From Dreissena polymorpha (Eukaryota; Mollusca; Bivalvia; Myida; Dreissenidae): a DNA stretch of 64,000 nucleotides. Positions 1-11,215 of this stretch are shown piece after piece. The notes under the pieces were generated by a model. That model made no database searches and was not told the DNA's origin. It saw nothing but the letters and a program-made list of their open reading frames with translations. Where the stretch lies: positions 27,417,363 through 27,481,362 of the forward strand of contig NC_068366.1 of NCBI RefSeq assembly GCF_020536995.1. Reading direction: 5' to 3'. The translations under genes were made by a program, and so were the position numbers. Numbering within the stretch: the first letter of the stretch is position 1; each line of letters begins with the position of its first letter.

Positions 1-386
1 TACGTCACGCTCCAGACGGGTGGAGTGGTTGTTAAAAAAGTGTGACTATTTGTGACATTGCGGGGAGGGGTGGGTCAGGTCTGTGTGACGTCACACATTT
101 AGTTTTCTAATTTTATTTCTAAATTATGGTGTTGTTTTTTGGCAGAATATCAGAGCTTTAAAGAATCTTTCGAAAAAGTAAAACATTTAAAATAGTTTTA
201 TATATGTTAATTAAACAACTTTTTATTTGCAATAATAAAATATAAAAATAATGTAGTGATTCATTCTGTCATTTAATAATGCATAGCCCCTACAATCAAA
301 CCATACCGCAATATGTGAACATAACTTAATTGCATGACGATACAGCATTGAGCTGAATGCTGGTTTTGTATCCCGATTACGAAACT
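1..386 (-). other. 3' untranslated region and downstream flank of the BTB-PHR gene
   Basis: This AT-rich stretch follows the TGA stop (387-389, minus strand) of the BTB-PHR gene. It carries possible polyadenylation hexamers and no open frame I can tie to a product. The first 120 bases are GC-richer and unassigned. Confidence 0.5.
222..227 (-). terminator. Candidate poly(A) signal of the BTB-PHR gene
   Basis: The minus strand reads AATAAA here, about 160 bases after the stop codon, inside an A/T-rich tract. A second AATAAA at 396-401 overlaps the last codons and is less likely to be the signal. Confidence 0.45.
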
Positions 387-1482
387 TCATTGTGTTTTAT
401 TAAAGAGAATGCCCGGAATCTGGCCGACACTGGCGTCCGTTCCATTGGAACTGCGGTTGCTGTCCGTGAACTCAAACGTGACCCCGTCCATTATCAGCGT
501 CCTCTCGCCGTCCACGCCTTTGTGGGTGGGCGTACCCTTCATGATAACCACCACAGTGAACACGCGCCGCGGGGGGATCCGCAGCGGGCGGGCCAGGTAC
601 ACCTCGTACTTATCTTTTATAGAGTTCGTGAATAAACTGGCGTCGTTCTTACGTATCTCTTCTCGGGTGATGTCGTCGTATACAAGGATCTGCAGCGCGT
701 ATGTCTCTTTTCCGGATGCAGCGCCATATATTTCCACCCCATAAAGAACTATTGGTTGTGAAACTGTGAAAGAAATGGCATCGGGCGGCCCGTTCTGCTT
801 CCATTGACCGTCTGTTCCGGGAAACCGTGTTGCGCTGATCACGCTGGGACTGCGTGACGTGGTACTTAGCATTAAAGGCTCGGCGTTCTCCGTAACGTTC
901 CGCGGGAACTGGTTTCGTTCCTGTCGGATGAACCTGTGAGGGAGTTGGTTTTCCTCACCATGAAAAAATTGAAATATAGACAGCGTTTCATCGTGTGACA
1001 GAAGCTGACCTAGTGAAACTTTCTGTGTAAAATAAGTCACATCCATCACCGGAAAACGTACGTAGTACAACAGCTTGCCAAGCACTTTGCGTCTCGTTTC
1101 ATCTGTCGCCTGCTTCTTTTGACGTCTGCATTCAGCGTTTGCCCAGACGACACACGCCTCAAACACGGCCTGCTCTGACGCGCGCAGGTCGTCTGACTTG
1201 ATGATCCGCTCCACGCACTCCGAGCACAACTCCGCGAACGACGGCTTTGCCAAGACAGCGTTACCGTTGGTGTATATGTAGCGGACACACTTCTCATACA
1301 GGCCGTTTTCATTGTATATATGCGCCTGTTCCATGATCTTGCACACGGTCTCGTCGTGCATCTCCGCGTCCAGGAACTGGAAACACAGGCTTGACAATCC
1401 CTTCAGCTGGAACTTCCGGGCCGCATAAAGCATGAACGGCGCGTTGTCTGAGTGGATGTCGAACACATCGGTATATACATAC
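387..1482 (-). CDS. BTB-PHR gene exon 4 (end of BTB, BACK, PHR)
   Basis: The minus strand acceptor TTTCCAG is followed by G-TAT-GTA-TAT, completing a split Gln codon, and the frame runs 364 codons to TGA. It encodes YVYTDVFDI (end of the BTB fold), the BACK helices and the whole PHR domain, ending GILFNKTQ. The frame also stays open upstream of the acceptor, but that part does not resemble the family and is taken as intron. Confidence 0.88.
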
Positions 1483-1535
1483 CTGGAAACACACGAGCAA
1501 ATAAATAACACAATGATAAGATCACACAATGCCAA

Positions 1536-1600
<65 letters not shown>

Positions 1601-3078
1601 TACGTGCGTGTGTGTGTGTGTGTGTGTGTTTATATAAAAAGAAGAGTTTACATTTTGAAGAAAGGGAAGTGTCTGTCCAGCTGATATCAAGGATGTCATA
1701 ATGTTACTTGTATCGGCAGATAAGCTGTCGTGCATACACATTAAGTGTTTGACTCTTACATACACAATGGTAGGTTTGGTAAGACGTGCTTACAACGTCC
1801 CTCCACGAGCCATTGACTTACTGTAGCAGCTCCCGAAAGTTATGTGGCTTTATATCGGGGACGTCTATCCGCACGTCAGGTTTCTCCATGTGTTTTATGA
1901 GTGACTTAAAGAGCACTGGACTCCGCGCGAGCAGCATGTATTTGTGCGCACGAATCTCCTCACGTGATTCACCCACGGTGAATGTGACGTCACACGCAAC
2001 CTATAAATAGTAAGGCGGCAAGTAACATACCCGGGCAGCCGGGGTAAATTTGGCATACTTTGGCTCAAAATTAAACTTTTCCCTGAAAGGTCACTAAATG
2101 AACTCGTGAAGGGGCATCATTACCTGACAATAAACTACTACACGTACTGAGTCGCTTAATGTTATACATGTACGTGTCTGTATTATGCTTGAACATGTAT
2201 GTTTGCTCACGAATCTTGATTAGTATATATTATCGAAATACACTCTCTTTAATCTCGATCTGCGTCAAAAATAAGCAGCGGAAATACCACATTTTATTGT
2301 TTGAACTTTTTAGTTAAACACGATGGTGAGCGGCCAACCTCGTACTTGAGCATGTAGCTGTTGGACTCGACTACCGTCTTCCCCGACTGCCATGCGTCCT
2401 GGAAACATATAAATGAACCTCCGATTTTCGCGACTTCAGAAATCACGATTGAGTTAGTCTACATCAGATGATGGCGAGAGAGAGAGAGATAGAGAAGCGA
2501 GAGAGAGCGAGAGAGAGTGAGAGAGATAGAGAGAGAGAGAGAGATAGAGCGAGAGGGCAGAGAGGTGAGGTGATAGAGCGAGTAGATAGAGATAGAGAGA
2601 GTAAGATAGAGAGAGAGAGATAGAGGAGAGAAAGAGAGAGAGAGAGAGATAGAGCGATAGAGAGAGCTATTAGATAGGGCGATAGAGATAAGAGATAGAG
2701 AGAGGAGAGATATCTAGAGATATCCTCGAGAGCTTTAGCGCTTCTCTTCTCTCTCTTCTCTCTCTATCTCTCTCTCTCTCTCTCTCTCTTCTCTCATCCT
2801 CTCTCTCTCTCTCGCTCTCTCTCATCTATCTCTCTCGCTCTCTATTCTCTCGCTCTCTCTCTCTCTCCTCTCTCTCATCTCCTCTCTCTCTATCGCCCTC
2901 TCTCTCGCTTCTCCTCTCTCTCCTCCACTCCCTACCTACCCTAACTCTCTCAGCCATACCATCTAATCTCTACCTACAGAGAGAAGAGACAGACGAGTAC
3001 GCGACGGACAGACGCGACAGACAGACAGACGACAGAACAGACAGGAACAGACAGAGAGAGAGACAGACGGACGGACGG

Positions 3079-3123
<45 letters not shown>

Positions 3124-5500
3124 GAGACAGAGAGGGACTGCCATTGTTCAGTCACGCCAGCCACTCTAGTCCGTACGTCCAGCGCTCATGAAGAATATCA
3201 TTGATCAGTCACACCAGCCACTTTAGTCCGTACGTCCAGCGCTCTTGAGTACCATTGATCAGTCACAAAGGCCACTTTAGTCCGTACGTCCAGCGTTCAT
3301 GAGTACCATTAATCAGTCACGCCAGCCATTCTAGTCCGTGCGTCCAGCATTCATGAGTACCATTGATCAGTCCCACCAGCCTTTCTAGTCCGTACGTCCA
3401 GCTCTCATGAGTACTCGTACCAATGATCAGTCACACCAGCCACTTTAGTCCGTACGTCCAGCCCTCATGAGTACCATTGATCAATCACACCAGCCACTTT
3501 AGTCCGTACGTTCAGCTCTCATGAGTACCATTGATCAGTCACACCAGCCACTTTAGTCCGTACGTCCAGCGCTCTTTAGTACTATTGATCAGTCACACCA
3601 GCCACTTTAGTCCGTACGTCCAGCTCTCATGAGTACCATTGATCAGTCCCACCTGCCACTTTAGTCCCTACGTCCAGCGCTCTTAAGTACCATTGATCAG
3701 TCACACCAGCCACTTTAGTCCGTACGTTCAGCTCTCATAAGTACCATTGATCAGTCACACCAGCCACTTTAGTCCGTACGTCCAGCGCTCTTGAGTACCA
3801 TTGATCAGTCACACCAGCCACTTTAGTCCGTACGTCCAGCTCTCATGAGTACCATTGATCAGTCAAACCAGCCACTCTAGTCCGTACGTCCAGCGTTCAT
3901 GAGTTCCATTGATCAGTCACACCAGCCACTTTAGTCCGTTCGTCCAGTTCTCATGAGTACCATTGATCAGTCACACCAGCCACTTTAGTCCGTACGTCCA
4001 GCGCTCACGAGTACCATTGATATGTCACACCAGCCACTCTAATCCGTGCGTCCAGCTCTCATGAATACCACTGATAAGTCACGCCAGTCACACTACATGT
4101 ACCTCGTGGAATCCAGCGCTCATGAGTACCATTAATTAGTCACGCCAGTCACACTAGCTCGAGACTGACAGTGCTCAACGAGTGTGATTGAGTCTCCATG
4201 AACAGTACAACCGGTCAGACCAGTCGGTGGGTACAATGGACACCATGCGACGTGTGCAGGCTTCAAATAACCCATTTAATTAACGTGTGTGATTGATATG
4301 TTAACTGGTGGGCGTTGAGCTCAGTTGTTTGTTATCGGAAACTATATTAATATGTTATTTTCATAATAAGCATAGCTAAGTCGCAAAGATCAATAGAACA
4401 AATCAATATTGCGCTGCTAGGGCTTCAATGAGACGGATTGCCTTGATTGTGTGTTGATTCGGCAACGATCAATGGTAGGCGATAGAGAAATAGTACACTG
4501 ATTTCAACATTCGATTGGGTTATTCTCCCACAAAGCTCATGAGAAACGATATTCAATATCAGCCATGTCTCGGCAATATTACCAATCACAGCATGTTACC
4601 AGCAATTTAACCCAATCGGTGCATCGATTTTATTATTGTTTAAATAACGCTGATGTCGTCATCATGTACTACATTGATTGTCATTACATCAAAAACATTG
4701 TAAATAAATGTATACTGCAGGTATCGGGTCAACGTACGGTAAAGAGAGGGAACACACAAAGTTTCCACAACAAACACAAACAGAAACGGTTTCAGTAACT
4801 TAATGAGCTAATATGAGACAGCATTGTATTTGGGAAGAGACACCATGTCAGCGTATTAAGAGATAAGAAATATGTGACATTTTTATCATTACTATATAAT
4901 TACTATATAATGGTCAGTGATAAAATATTACCAAAAAATGAGATGCAGTTTTGGAAACGAACACCAACTGCTTATATTTGTATAGTTCCTCTAATGTTAA
5001 AAAATACGGTATTGACATACCGCTCTGATCTCATTATCCGTTGCAGGAAGTGTTATGACCACCCTGCTTGTGCGACCCGGTTTGGAACCTTCATCGGCGC
5101 TACCGTCATCCGGTGTGCGGTTAGGACTGCCGACATAGGACTCTGTGGGCGTGCGTAGGCGACTTTGCCGCGGCGTTACAGCACTCTCCACTGGCGTTCC
5201 CGTGTGCTGCCCTTGCGAACGCCGTGACTGCGTGTGCAGACTTTGTTGTTTGACAGGCTGCGACTTGCGCACAAAATTGTTAATATCTGGTTCCGGTGTG
5301 GGGTTGTCCACGTTTGGCGAGACGGTGAGCGTGCGCAGGAGACGTCTGTCTGCGCTTGGGGTGCGAGATATGGCTGCCGGGCTTCGGATCGACGCACTTC
5401 TCCCGTTCGGGTTTTCCTCCGCTCTATTACCGGTAGTTTGGTTGCTGTTGGCTCGTGTTTTGTTATTTCGTTCGGTTTGTAACTGTCTGCTCTGAGACAT
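387..5500 (-). CDS. BTB/POZ-BACK-PHR domain protein, BTBD1/2/3/6 type (four-exon gene)
   Basis: Proteins of this family act as substrate adaptors of cullin-3 ubiquitin ligases, and the PHR fold is shared with PAM/Highwire/RPM-1. The predicted coding exons are 5021-5500, 2339-2398, 1822-2000 and 387-1482. They sum to 1,815 nt with consistent phases (0, 0, 2), giving 604 residues. Residues 1-160 are Ser/Thr/Arg/Pro-rich and probably disordered. The BTB domain begins near 161 (WQSGKTVVESNSYML, then DVTFTVGE, IRAHKYMLLARSPV, YVYTD). A BACK region follows (ICxILEQAH-like text KIMEQAHIYNENGLYEKC, then SFAELCSECVERII). The PHR-type domain occupies roughly 460-600 (QNGPPDAISFTV, VLYGVEIYG). The start at 5500 is the first ATG of the open frame. 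Which BTBD paralogue it is cannot be told from sequence alone. The gene is divergent from the NOX gene. Confidence 0.88.
1539..1629. repeat. GT/GTGC dinucleotide microsatellite in intron 3 of the BTB-PHR gene
   Basis: A run of GT, then repeated GTGC, then GT again. On the gene's strand it is a CA/CACG tract about 57 bases upstream of the exon 4 acceptor. Confidence 0.95.
1822..2000 (-). CDS. BTB-PHR gene exon 3 (core of BTB domain)
   Basis: It is bounded on the minus strand by acceptor CTATTTATAG and donor GTAAGTC. 179 nt, phase 0 in and phase 2 out. It encodes VACDVTFTVGES through IRAHKYMLLARSPVLF to NFRELL, the typical BTB core. Confidence 0.88.
2339..2398 (-). CDS. BTB-PHR gene exon 2 (start of BTB domain)
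   Basis: A 60-nt exon (20 codons, phase 0 both sides) after acceptor ATGTTTCCAG. It encodes DAWQSGKTVVESNSYMLKYE, which continues as VACDVTF in exon 3 as expected for the family. Its donor GAG|GTTGGC is weak (no A at +3). The protein match is what supports it. Confidence 0.8.
2475..2935. repeat. GA-rich then CT-rich microsatellite pair
   Basis: Imperfect GAGAGA/GATAGA repeats run to about 2718. After a short unique centre near 2725-2745 the strand switches to CTCTCT/CTATCT repeats until about 2935, so the two halves are complementary. It lies in intron 1 of the BTB-PHR gene. Confidence 0.9.
2980..3133. repeat. ACAG/ACGG tetranucleotide microsatellite
   Basis: Repeated ACAG, ACGG and AGAGAC units in intron 1 of the BTB-PHR gene, directly before the 54-bp minisatellite. 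Confidence 0.9.
3143..4165. repeat. 54-bp minisatellite, about 18-19 copies
   Basis: The unit contains TCACACCAGCCACTTTAGTC, CGTACGTCCAGC, CATGAGTACCATTGATCAG. The copies are mostly 54 bp with a few percent divergence and decay toward the high-coordinate end. Unlike the arrays in the NOX gene it shows no resemblance to a neighbouring exon or splice site. Confidence 0.93.
4166..5020. other. Remainder of BTB-PHR intron 1, nothing recognised
   Basis: AT-rich sequence with short open frames only. I see no conserved domain, repeat array or RNA gene in it. The donor of exon 1 (minus strand GTATGT) lies at its upper end. Confidence 0.5.
5021..5500 (-). CDS. BTB-PHR gene exon 1 (disordered N-terminus)
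   Basis: 480 nt, exactly 160 codons from ATG to donor GCG|GTATGT, matching the phase 0 start of exon 2. The product is low-complexity (MSQSRQLQTERNN..., many R, S, T, P, N) with no recognised domain. It is joined to the gene by phase and strand only. A separate short gene is possible but less likely, because the frame ends 13 codons into the intron. Confidence 0.7.
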
Positions 5501-5815
5501 GACTTTGGCTAGCCTAGATCAATTTAAACAATAAGTAAATGCCAAAATACTTCCAAACCCACTCGTACGTCGCTTATCTCTGTCACGCATGTTTAAAACC
5601 TTGCAGTTTCAGGAATTGAAAGAAGCTCATGAACAATACTTTATCATCAAAAGATTTATACGAATGAAAAACCTTTGCGTGTTTGACGTAATCCATTAAT
5701 AATTTAATAATAAACAAGAAATGTCCCCTTCTGCGCCGCTTTGATTTTTTTTAATCATTTGGCAGGTTCATATAATTATCTCCCTTTAAAGCTTATTACT
5801 TCCCTTGGATTTGTT
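5501..5815. other. Upstream region of the BTB-PHR gene
   Basis: About 300 bases before the predicted start codon. No clear TATA box or other core promoter motif stands out, and no gene is seen. Confidence 0.4.
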
Positions 5816-6040
5816 TTTTTTACCTTTGACCTTAAAGGATGAGCTAGACTTTGACCTTTCACCACGCAAAATGTGCAGCTCCGTGAGATACGCATGCATG
5901 CCAAATATGAAGTTGCTATCTTCAATATTGCACAAGTTATAGCAAAATGTTAAAGTTGGAGCAAACAAACAAACAAACAAACCAACCAACAGACAGGGCA
6001 AAAACAATATGTTCCCCACTATAGTGGTGGGGACATAAAA
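5816..6040 (-). repeat. Dispersed repeat family C, minus-strand copy
   Basis: Read on the minus strand it starts with the hairpin TGTCCCCACCACTATAGTGG, then CATATTGTTTTTGCCCTGTC, then one core unit (CAATATTGAAGATAGCAACT, GGCATGCATGCGTATCTCAC) and a GGTCAAAGGT tail. It is the only family C copy in the window in this orientation. Confidence 0.85.
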
Positions 6041-6089
6041 AATAAATAAATAAATAATAATAATAAAAATAATAATAATTATAATAATA

Positions 6090-6138
<49 letters not shown>

Positions 6139-6143
6139 TATCA

Positions 6144-6197
<54 letters not shown>

Positions 6198-6215
6198 CAT
6201 AATCATTATTATTAT
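6041..6215. repeat. AAT/ATT trinucleotide microsatellite
   Basis: A long run of ATT repeats with few interruptions. The poly-Asn reading on the minus strand is a by-product of the repeat and not a gene. Confidence 0.95.
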
Positions 6216-7339
6216 TAATATCATTAATATCGGGACGATCATTTTTCATCAAAAATGATGAAAAATGAATAATCATCTGAAATCACACTCACAAATTATT
6301 CCTCCAGCAAATGACCACCGGTTACTATTCCACAGGTATAATGGAGACGGTAGTATTATGCACATTTCATTGCTTAATGCCACGCGGCGGCGTTTTTCTT
6401 TGAATACAATATTGATTAATTGGTTATTGCGTCCCTAGAGCTGCTTACTTTGGACCTAAGTTTGCGGACTCGTATGGAATGTTTGAAAACTCCTTTGACA
6501 ATGTTGTAAAGTCGATTCACCTTCTATTGTCCTCCACAGCGCTACGGATACAGAACCTTGGTTTACTGGGCCAGTATAGATTTGCAGCAGCATCGGCGCT
6601 AATGTATATACAGAGAGAATGTCAGTAAACATGCAGTGAATGCCTTTAAAATGTTACTTAATTATTGCGGTCAGTAAAAACAAACACAACAAAACAAACT
6701 TTAAAGTTAAATTCGATTTTTTTCCGAATGCATTTGGCTGTTTCTGAAGTGCAGTACATGTTAACACCATGAGGTATGTCAGGAACGTGATAATACACAT
6801 ATAGTCATATACCCGGTGGATATATAATAATTTAATGGATCGTATGTAGCAAATGTGTGCGATCATAAGTTTGCACACTTAAGATGAAAATTGCACTATG
6901 ACTAGATTGAATTAAGAACTTAAGATATCATAAAACATGTAAGAACAATATGTTTATAATTATATAAATCATACCATATAAATATATTCTTTCAATTAGG
7001 AGAGGAAGGGTGGGGTAAACATAAATCTGCTCCTTTTATTACATACCAACAACTGAAATTGCGTTAAAGTGGGTATATACGATCTTGTCAAATATTTATT
7101 AATTAATATAAAATGTGCAAAAAAAACTTATTATACATATATTTCAATATAAACTAAAATAAAAGTTAAGAAGAACATGTGTCGACAAATGCTAAATAAG
7201 CCAAATATTTAATTCTGAAATCGAAAAAGGCTGTACAGCCGAATTCGCCAGCATGTATATCATGCATGTACGATGTGAATCTAAATTTAGTTTAACGGTT
7301 CATTTGAAATTCCTGCAGCGATATCGGTTCATACGACAC
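6216..7339. other. Intergenic AT-rich stretch, nothing recognised
   Basis: Short open frames without family resemblance; no repeats longer than a few units. Confidence 0.5.
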
Positions 7340-7553
7340 GGGAGACTACAACGGGCGAGGCATGGCCAGGGGTGATAACCCCAAAAAAGGGTTAGGGTAA
7401 GGGTTAGGGTTAGGGGTCGGGTTAGGGTTGGGTTTAGGCTAAACCAAACCCTAACCCGACCCCTAACACTAACCCAAACCCTAACCCTAACCCTCTAACC
7501 CCCCCTTGCGCAATACCATACCATGCCTCGCCCGTTGTAGTTTTCCGTCTCCC
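7340..7553. mobile_element. Foldback (MITE-like) element with telomere-like arms and 9-bp target duplication
   Basis: A 214-bp palindromic insertion. The ends match as inverted repeats (GGGAGACTACAACGGGCG left, with the same text carrying a five-base insertion at the right end). Inside, imperfect TTAGGG repeats face CCCTAA repeats across the centre near 7440. The flanks carry an exact 9-bp direct repeat, ATACGACAC, at 7331-7339 and 7554-7562. A 9-bp duplication suggests a Mutator-like mechanism, but no transposase is present. Confidence 0.85.
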
Positions 7554-7562
7554 ATACGACAC

Positions 7563-8159
7563 ACGAACACTTACTAAAATACGAATGCATCGGTTATTGT
7601 AAGAAAATATGTACGAATTATCTTCGTCACAATCGGCTCGGGGCGCTAATTTGTATTTGCTGTATTTTATGAAATTTGTCTTAAATGTATCATTTTTCTT
7701 GCATATTGTGTGTTATTATAACATATTTGTATCAATATATTACAATTTAATACATATAAAAATCGTATAATCTCGCTTTAAACGGCGAACTTTTGTTGAT
7801 GAAAAACTTGGAAAGCGAGACATAGTAATCTCCCTTAATATTTACTTTTTATACACATGGTGTATTTTTATTTGGCGTCGCGCTGAAGTGCGGCACTATT
7901 GACGGATTGATCTTTTATTTCGCCCTCTTGTAAGAGGGTTGATCATAAGAAATGTCGGTTTATCTTACTAATGCACTTTGAAAATAGTTTTTGTTGAAAT
8001 AGCAATACATAATTATTTTAATATTTATTCCGTTGCGTTTGATTTATTTTTCAGAACGAACATTTATTTAAACTGTTACTCCCGATCATAAAACAGAAAT
8101 ATCATTATATTTATATGTAAGGGCGTTATTTTCAATGTTAAAGCGTTGTTTAATCAAAG
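7563..8159. other. Intergenic stretch, nothing recognised
   Basis: AT-rich sequence without a plausible coding frame, array or element boundary. Confidence 0.45.
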
Positions 8160-8500
8160 TACTGACAGTGCTGGTGTGACGATGCTTTTGAAAAGGGTGG
8201 ATATAAAAGCATCAATTTAAGTTTATCTACATCACCACCAGTGTGTATGTGGGTATGAAAATTTCGGGTAAGAAAAAAAATGTGTACGAAAATTTTGGGT
8301 ACAAACATTATGAAAAAAATGGGTACGAACACAAATTTGGTTACAAAACAATAATTGGGTACGAAAAAATTGGGTAGGAAAATAAATTTGGGTAGGAAAA
8401 TAAATATGGGTACGAAAAAACATTTGGGAAACGGAAGAGTAGTACCCGTGGGGAACTTGACCCATTCAGCGAATCTGGGAGGCGGGTTACATTCTTGATC
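8160..8500 (-). repeat. Dispersed repeat with short tandem GGGTACGAAAAAA motif
   Basis: From about 8245 to 8432 a degenerate unit of about 16-20 bases (GGGTACGAAAAAATTTGG-like) recurs roughly ten times. It is followed by a GC-richer end (CCCATTCAGCGAATCTGGG). The composition suggests a dispersed element read on the minus strand, but termini and family are not identified. Confidence 0.6.
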
Positions 8501-11215
8501 AAATATAACAAGAAATATCGTTAACAAATATTTGACGTGTATTTTCTGTACCACTTATCTTAAAAAACGTTCTGTTACAGTAAAACATTTGTGGGTTATA
8601 ACATAACGTTTCAGCAGATATATTCAAAACTTGACATGCTCTTTAATGACACCATGCTCTTTAATTTCACAAGTATATCGATACCAAACTTTATGTTTCG
8701 TTATTTCCTTTCATAAGTTAATGATAATTGTGTACGGATGTGATTTCACTTGCCCATGTGTATGAAAATATATTTTTTTCTCTGTTGATTTATACACGTT
8801 TTTATTCGCAATTTATTTACAAAATCACGACAAATGTCAAATACAATACAGAAAATGCATAGTTGTTTCATTGATCTATAAACATATAATGGATTGAATA
8901 TAACTGATTTAAAATTAATGTTTTCAAACTATTATTTTATTAAATCTTTTCCCCAGAATATGCTGTCCTATTTATAGCTGAGCTTCCTTTACCTTTATCA
9001 ATGATAATCAGCGAGGTATGCCGATAAGAAAAATCGAGCTATCTCAATCGGACTGGCTCGGTCTTTTACATAGGTCGCCATTGTGAAGATTTTTTCATGG
9101 TATGTTAACTTAGACGAGCTGCTTCGCAGCATCGTCAAAATTGGCAGAAACATCGGGCTTAAACAAAATTATAGCTTCTTCGCTGGATGTTTAGAAGTTT
9201 GTTGATCGTGCATTTTGGTTAATTTTTTTGCGATAAGTTAGTGTTTTAAATCGATTAATATACTAATATTCAGCAAACATCCGTTTTGTATTCTTTAAAG
9301 TTATTTTTTATGAAGATTGCTGTAGTAACCGGACGTTAAAAAAAAGACATATGCGTTTAAGGACCTTATAAACACAAACACACGCATACGCACACATACA
9401 CGCACATACGCATAACTAAGTGAACTCCTCCCAAAGTTAATGTTCAATAAAGGTCCATGCATTGACTACTATATTTAATTCATTCTTTTCAATTATTAAT
9501 TAGTGTAACTTTTTTTATTGAATTGACAATTTTATTTTCCACCGAGGTGTCAGTTTCACTCGCCCACGTGTAAATCTAAACGTGCATTTTTCATCCGCGT
9601 GAAGACTATAAACTAATGACTTTTCGGACTATAAACTAATGACTTTTCGAGTATAGCTTTTTTACGGTTACAGTATATAGGTCGCTCATTGGTAAGACGT
9701 TGTCCTTTTATTTTGCAACCTGCTTAGCGATTATGGATATGATGGTCATGTCTTCTAAGCATCTTATCCACCAGTTGCGGTGGGGTCCCTGACAAGGGAT
9801 CTAGGCCGACGCAGGTTTTTTTTAAACCCTTAGATGAATGGGTTGACTATAAAGTACAGTACTTAATGTTTTCACTTAACAAATATCGTTTAGGCTAGTA
9901 TATGTTATTCACATGAACATAATCAACCTATTGTATACTTAGTTTTTGTGCAAAGACAAATGACACATGGCGTCTGAGATATTTAACCCGTAATTTATGT
10001 GACATGCGTAATTATCCGCAATACAAGATGACGATAATATTTACTTATTTTAACAGAATAAATCTTCAGTAATTTAAGCACGGAGGCACCATAAAAGCAC
10101 ATGGAATTGAAAAGGCCACGGAACGTGGCTCACCACGAGGACAAAAACCTCGACGATATATTTCTATGTAGTGTGCTACGAACTAAGTCGATGCAATATC
10201 TTTCCTCTGAAACTGTATTCATGTATAGTACGAATGATGAAGGTAGGGGCTGTGGTCAAATGAACATATAACGGAATAATGAGACGGACAACAAATGAGG
10301 AATTGAGGGGCGGTTGAAGAGGTAGAGTGGCAAAATGCGTGGTTACTCGAAATTTAAAACTATAAGATACTCTACATGATGGGCTGTTTATGAAGAGGAA
10401 CTATCGTACGACAGTCTCATATCACAGCAACGCGGTCCGGCGATTGAACGAGGCCCGACCGATGCGTTTTCGAACTCACTCGGCCTGGAACAAATCGCCC
10501 GGTCGTCTGTACGTTATAAGTATTCCGTAATCATGGACAGGCGACGTCTTTAAATCGTGCTTAATTTAATTTTCAAGACGGACACCCACTTTGTCGAGGG
10601 ACCTACACAAACAAATAGGCCCTTGCTTTGTATGATATGGGGAAAACTGACGGGCCGCCCTGTGGTATCATCTATACCGTGTTTTAAGTTGGCTTACAGC
10701 GCACAGAGGCAGTATTAGTGAAGTCAATTTTGTTGGCAAATACATAAGCAAAACAACATACATAACATATGCAAATTGAAACCAACTCGTAGACAATATA
10801 AACTAGATCAATAGTGGTGGGATTATTTTCTGAAATACTACAAAAGCAAAACGATAACAAACAATATATATATATATAGTTAATCCAGGTTAATTAATGT
10901 CTTCCACGGAGCGTATATTGACCTCCCTCTCATCTAGAGTTCGTGATGTCTTCCTATTCGAAGAAGACAACAGTTACTTAAAATGTATAAAAGAACACCA
11001 ACATTTTCGATTGTGATTTTTTTTACCAGAGAAGCTGATTTTTCGTTATAATTTGATAGTTTTTCATTCAAAATGATGATTTTACTAATTATTATCATAG
11101 CCACACGCTACCCACCTGTGCTTTGACTGAAGAAATTCTCACCTCGGATTCTTTCATCGGAACCACCAGGCAACACCCCGAGAAATATCTGTGATGTGTA
11201 GCCATAAAACTGGAT
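8501..11215. other. Intergenic stretch, no gene recognised
   Basis: Mostly AT-rich. A GC-richer patch at about 10390-10700 has short open frames on both strands but no domain I recognise. A CA-rich tract sits near 9370-9415. A weak A-box-like stretch near 9680 is not a convincing SINE. Confidence 0.4.

Noticed and set aside
6079-6276. Poly-asparagine protein
   Set aside because: Pure translation of an ATT microsatellite.
9661-9810. tRNA-derived SINE or tRNA (A-box-like TAGGTCGCTCATTGGTAAG)
   Set aside because: No B box with GGTTCGA-type text, no cloverleaf and no tail. The A-box resemblance alone is too weak.
10390-10700. GC-richer island as a possible exon
   Set aside because: Short frames on both strands, no recognisable domain and no convincing splice pair. 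Left as unassigned.
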